The notes under the pieces were generated by a model. That model had not been told where the DNA came from. It did no database searches and was given only the letters and a program-made list of their open reading frames with translations. A stretch of DNA of 63,856 bases from Verrucomicrobiales bacterium. Its GTDB lineage: Bacteria > Verrucomicrobiota > Verrucomicrobiia > Verrucomicrobiales > V1-33. Made by a program: the position numbers and the translations under genes. Below, one piece after another: positions 62,916-63,856 of this stretch (its first letter is position 1; each line of letters begins with the position of its first letter). The stretch lies in contig JAGNEJ010000017.1 in assembly GCA_018003315.1 (NCBI GenBank), positions 1-63,856 on the forward strand, read 5' to 3'.

Positions 62916-63856
62916 CTAACGTTTCAATTCCAGAATCTCCACCATGCCATTCATTGTCCCCAAAATCACAATTTCCCGCCCATCCACCCCTGCTCGGAGC
63001 GCCACTCCCATGACGGAAGACCCCGCGTGGTGCCAAGCGATGCATTTTCCCTTGTCCACGTCCCAGACGCGCAGGGTGTTGTCATCACTTCCCGAGATGG
63101 CGGTGCGCCCATCGGCACTGAGCGCCACGGACCTGACCCAGTCCGAGTGGCCCTCCAGGACGCGGGATCGCCCGGTGGCGAGGTCCCAGACGCGCAGGGT
63201 GTTGTCAGCACTTCCCGAGATGGCGGTGCGCCCATCGGCACTGAGCGCCACGGACCTGACCCAGTGCCAGTGGCCCTCCAGGACGCGGGATTGCCCGGTG
63301 GCGAGGTCCCAGACGCACAGGGTGTTGTCAAAACTTCCCGAGATGGCGGTGCGCCCATCGGCACTGAGCGCCACGGACATGACCCTGTTCGAGTGGCCCT
63401 CCAGGACGCGGGATTGCCCGGTGGCGAGGTCCCAGACGCGCAGGGTGTTGTCATCACTTCCCGAGATGGCGGTGCGCCCATCGGCACTGAGCGCCACGGA
63501 CGTGACCCCGTTCGAGTGGCCCTCCAGGACGCGGGATTGCCCGGTGGCGAGGTCCCAGACGCGCAGGGTTTTGTCAGCACTTCCCGAGATGGCGGTACGC
63601 CCATCGGCACTGAGCGCCACGGACCTGACCTCGTTCGAGTGGCCCTCCAGGACGCGGGATTGCCCGGTGGCGAGGTCCCAGACGCGCAGGGTTTTGTCAA
63701 CACTTCCCGAGATGGCGGTGCGCCCATCGGCACTGAGCGCCACGGACCTGACCTCGTTCGAGTGGCCCTCCAGGACGCGGGATTGCCCGGTGGCGAGGTC
63801 CCAGACGCACAGGGTTTTGTCAAAACTTCCCGAGATGGCGGTGCGCCCATCGGCAC
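62916..63856 (-). CDS. WD40 repeat protein with near-identical blades (5' end outside window)
   Basis: At least 313 residues; the frame is open to the right edge. Seven or so 41-residue WD40 repeats (VALSADGRTAISGS, TLRVWDLATGQSRVLEGHS) are almost identical, and the last blade (SVMGVALRAGVDGREIVIL, MVEILELKR) is diverged. Variation concentrates in a few positions around GS-x-D and HS-x-x-V-x-S, which map to a propeller's binding surface. An N-terminal effector domain, common in bacterial WD40 proteins, could lie outside the window. Confidence 0.9.
   Translation of the reverse strand, partial: ADGRTAISGSFDKTLCVWDLATGQSRVLEGHSNEVRSVALSADGRTAISGSVDKTLRVWDLATGQSRVLEGHSNEVRSVALSADGRTAISGSADKTLRVWDLATGQSRVLEGHSNGVTSVALSADGRTAISGSDDNTLRVWDLATGQSRVLEGHSNRVMSVALSADGRTAISGSFDNTLCVWDLATGQSRVLEGHWHWVRSVALSADGRTAISGSADNTLRVWDLATGRSRVLEGHSDWVRSVALSADGRTAISGSDDNTLRVWDVDKGKCIAWHHAGSSVMGVALRAGVDGREIVILGTMNGMVEILELKR
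63075..63856. repeat. Tandem 123-bp DNA repeat encoding WD40 blades
   Basis: Successive copies of a 123-bp unit (for example TCCCAGACG at 63184 and 63307) are nearly identical, with scattered substitutions and one or two amino-acid changes per copy. The array continues past the window edge. It is a protein-coding repeat, not a CRISPR. Confidence 0.9.

Noticed and set aside
63075-63856. CRISPR-like or minisatellite array
   Set aside because: The period is 123 bp, there are no spacers, and the units translate as WD40 blades in one continuous frame.

Overview
The window looks like GC-rich chromosomal DNA of a member of the Verrucomicrobiota (PVC superphylum). The evidence is gene content. There are secreted propeller/HEAT/cytochrome c proteins of the PVC 'membrane-bound dehydrogenase' type, a PQQ-like propeller protein, a long-form IspH, short J-domain and GYF/RDD membrane proteins, and a lexA-linked translesion polymerase locus. 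No rRNA gene, complete tRNA or CRISPR array was seen.

Layout. 1-10 kb: a partial cytochrome c/propeller protein, bioA, hrpB, a PQQ-like propeller protein, an orphan Mn/Zn-type ABC permease and a tail-anchored J-domain protein. 10-15 kb: two secreted carbohydrate-active enzymes (DUF5060/DUF4038-like and GH32). 15-19 kb: a membrane protein, a patatin phospholipase and an overlapping PaaK-like adenylating enzyme. 19-24 kb: a dehydrogenase whose usual single-chain architecture is split into two genes, with small secreted proteins between them. 24-28.4 kb: dus, ispH and a GT-C membrane glycosyltransferase. 28.4-33.4 kb: an accessory stretch with a four-gene VOC/DUF1428/SRPBCC operon, a frameshifted four-helix-bundle gene set in AT-rich repeats, a hairpin-rich non-coding block, DUF1801 and MOSC genes. 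33.7-38.3 kb: a coiled-coil protein and a pair of HtrA-like proteins, one active-looking and one a pseudoprotease with its PDZ domain inside the protease fold. 38.4-48.3 kb: housekeeping genes (accB-accC, a 2-hydroxyacid dehydrogenase, an MMPL exporter, ybaB, recO, icd, an RDD protein).

48.3-57.3 kb is a DNA repair block on the + strand: sbcD-like, sbcC-like, lexA, and then one 1406-codon gene. That gene fuses an apparently active Y-family (DinB-like) polymerase to a DnaE2-type C-family polymerase. lexA starts just after a perfect inverted repeat, so lexA and the fusion gene are probably one LexA-controlled SOS unit. I rate this fusion the most remarkable object in the window.

57.3 kb to the right edge looks like an integrated genomic island. 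It opens with a 3' fragment of a tRNA-Gly gene, followed by decayed integrase and nuclease genes. Then come five minus-strand genes that may form an operon: a WD40 propeller with near-identical repeats (cut by the edge), a multi-pass membrane protein, an OmpA-like lipoprotein, a small disordered 86-residue protein and a ThiF/E1-like adenylating enzyme. The function of this set is unknown to me.
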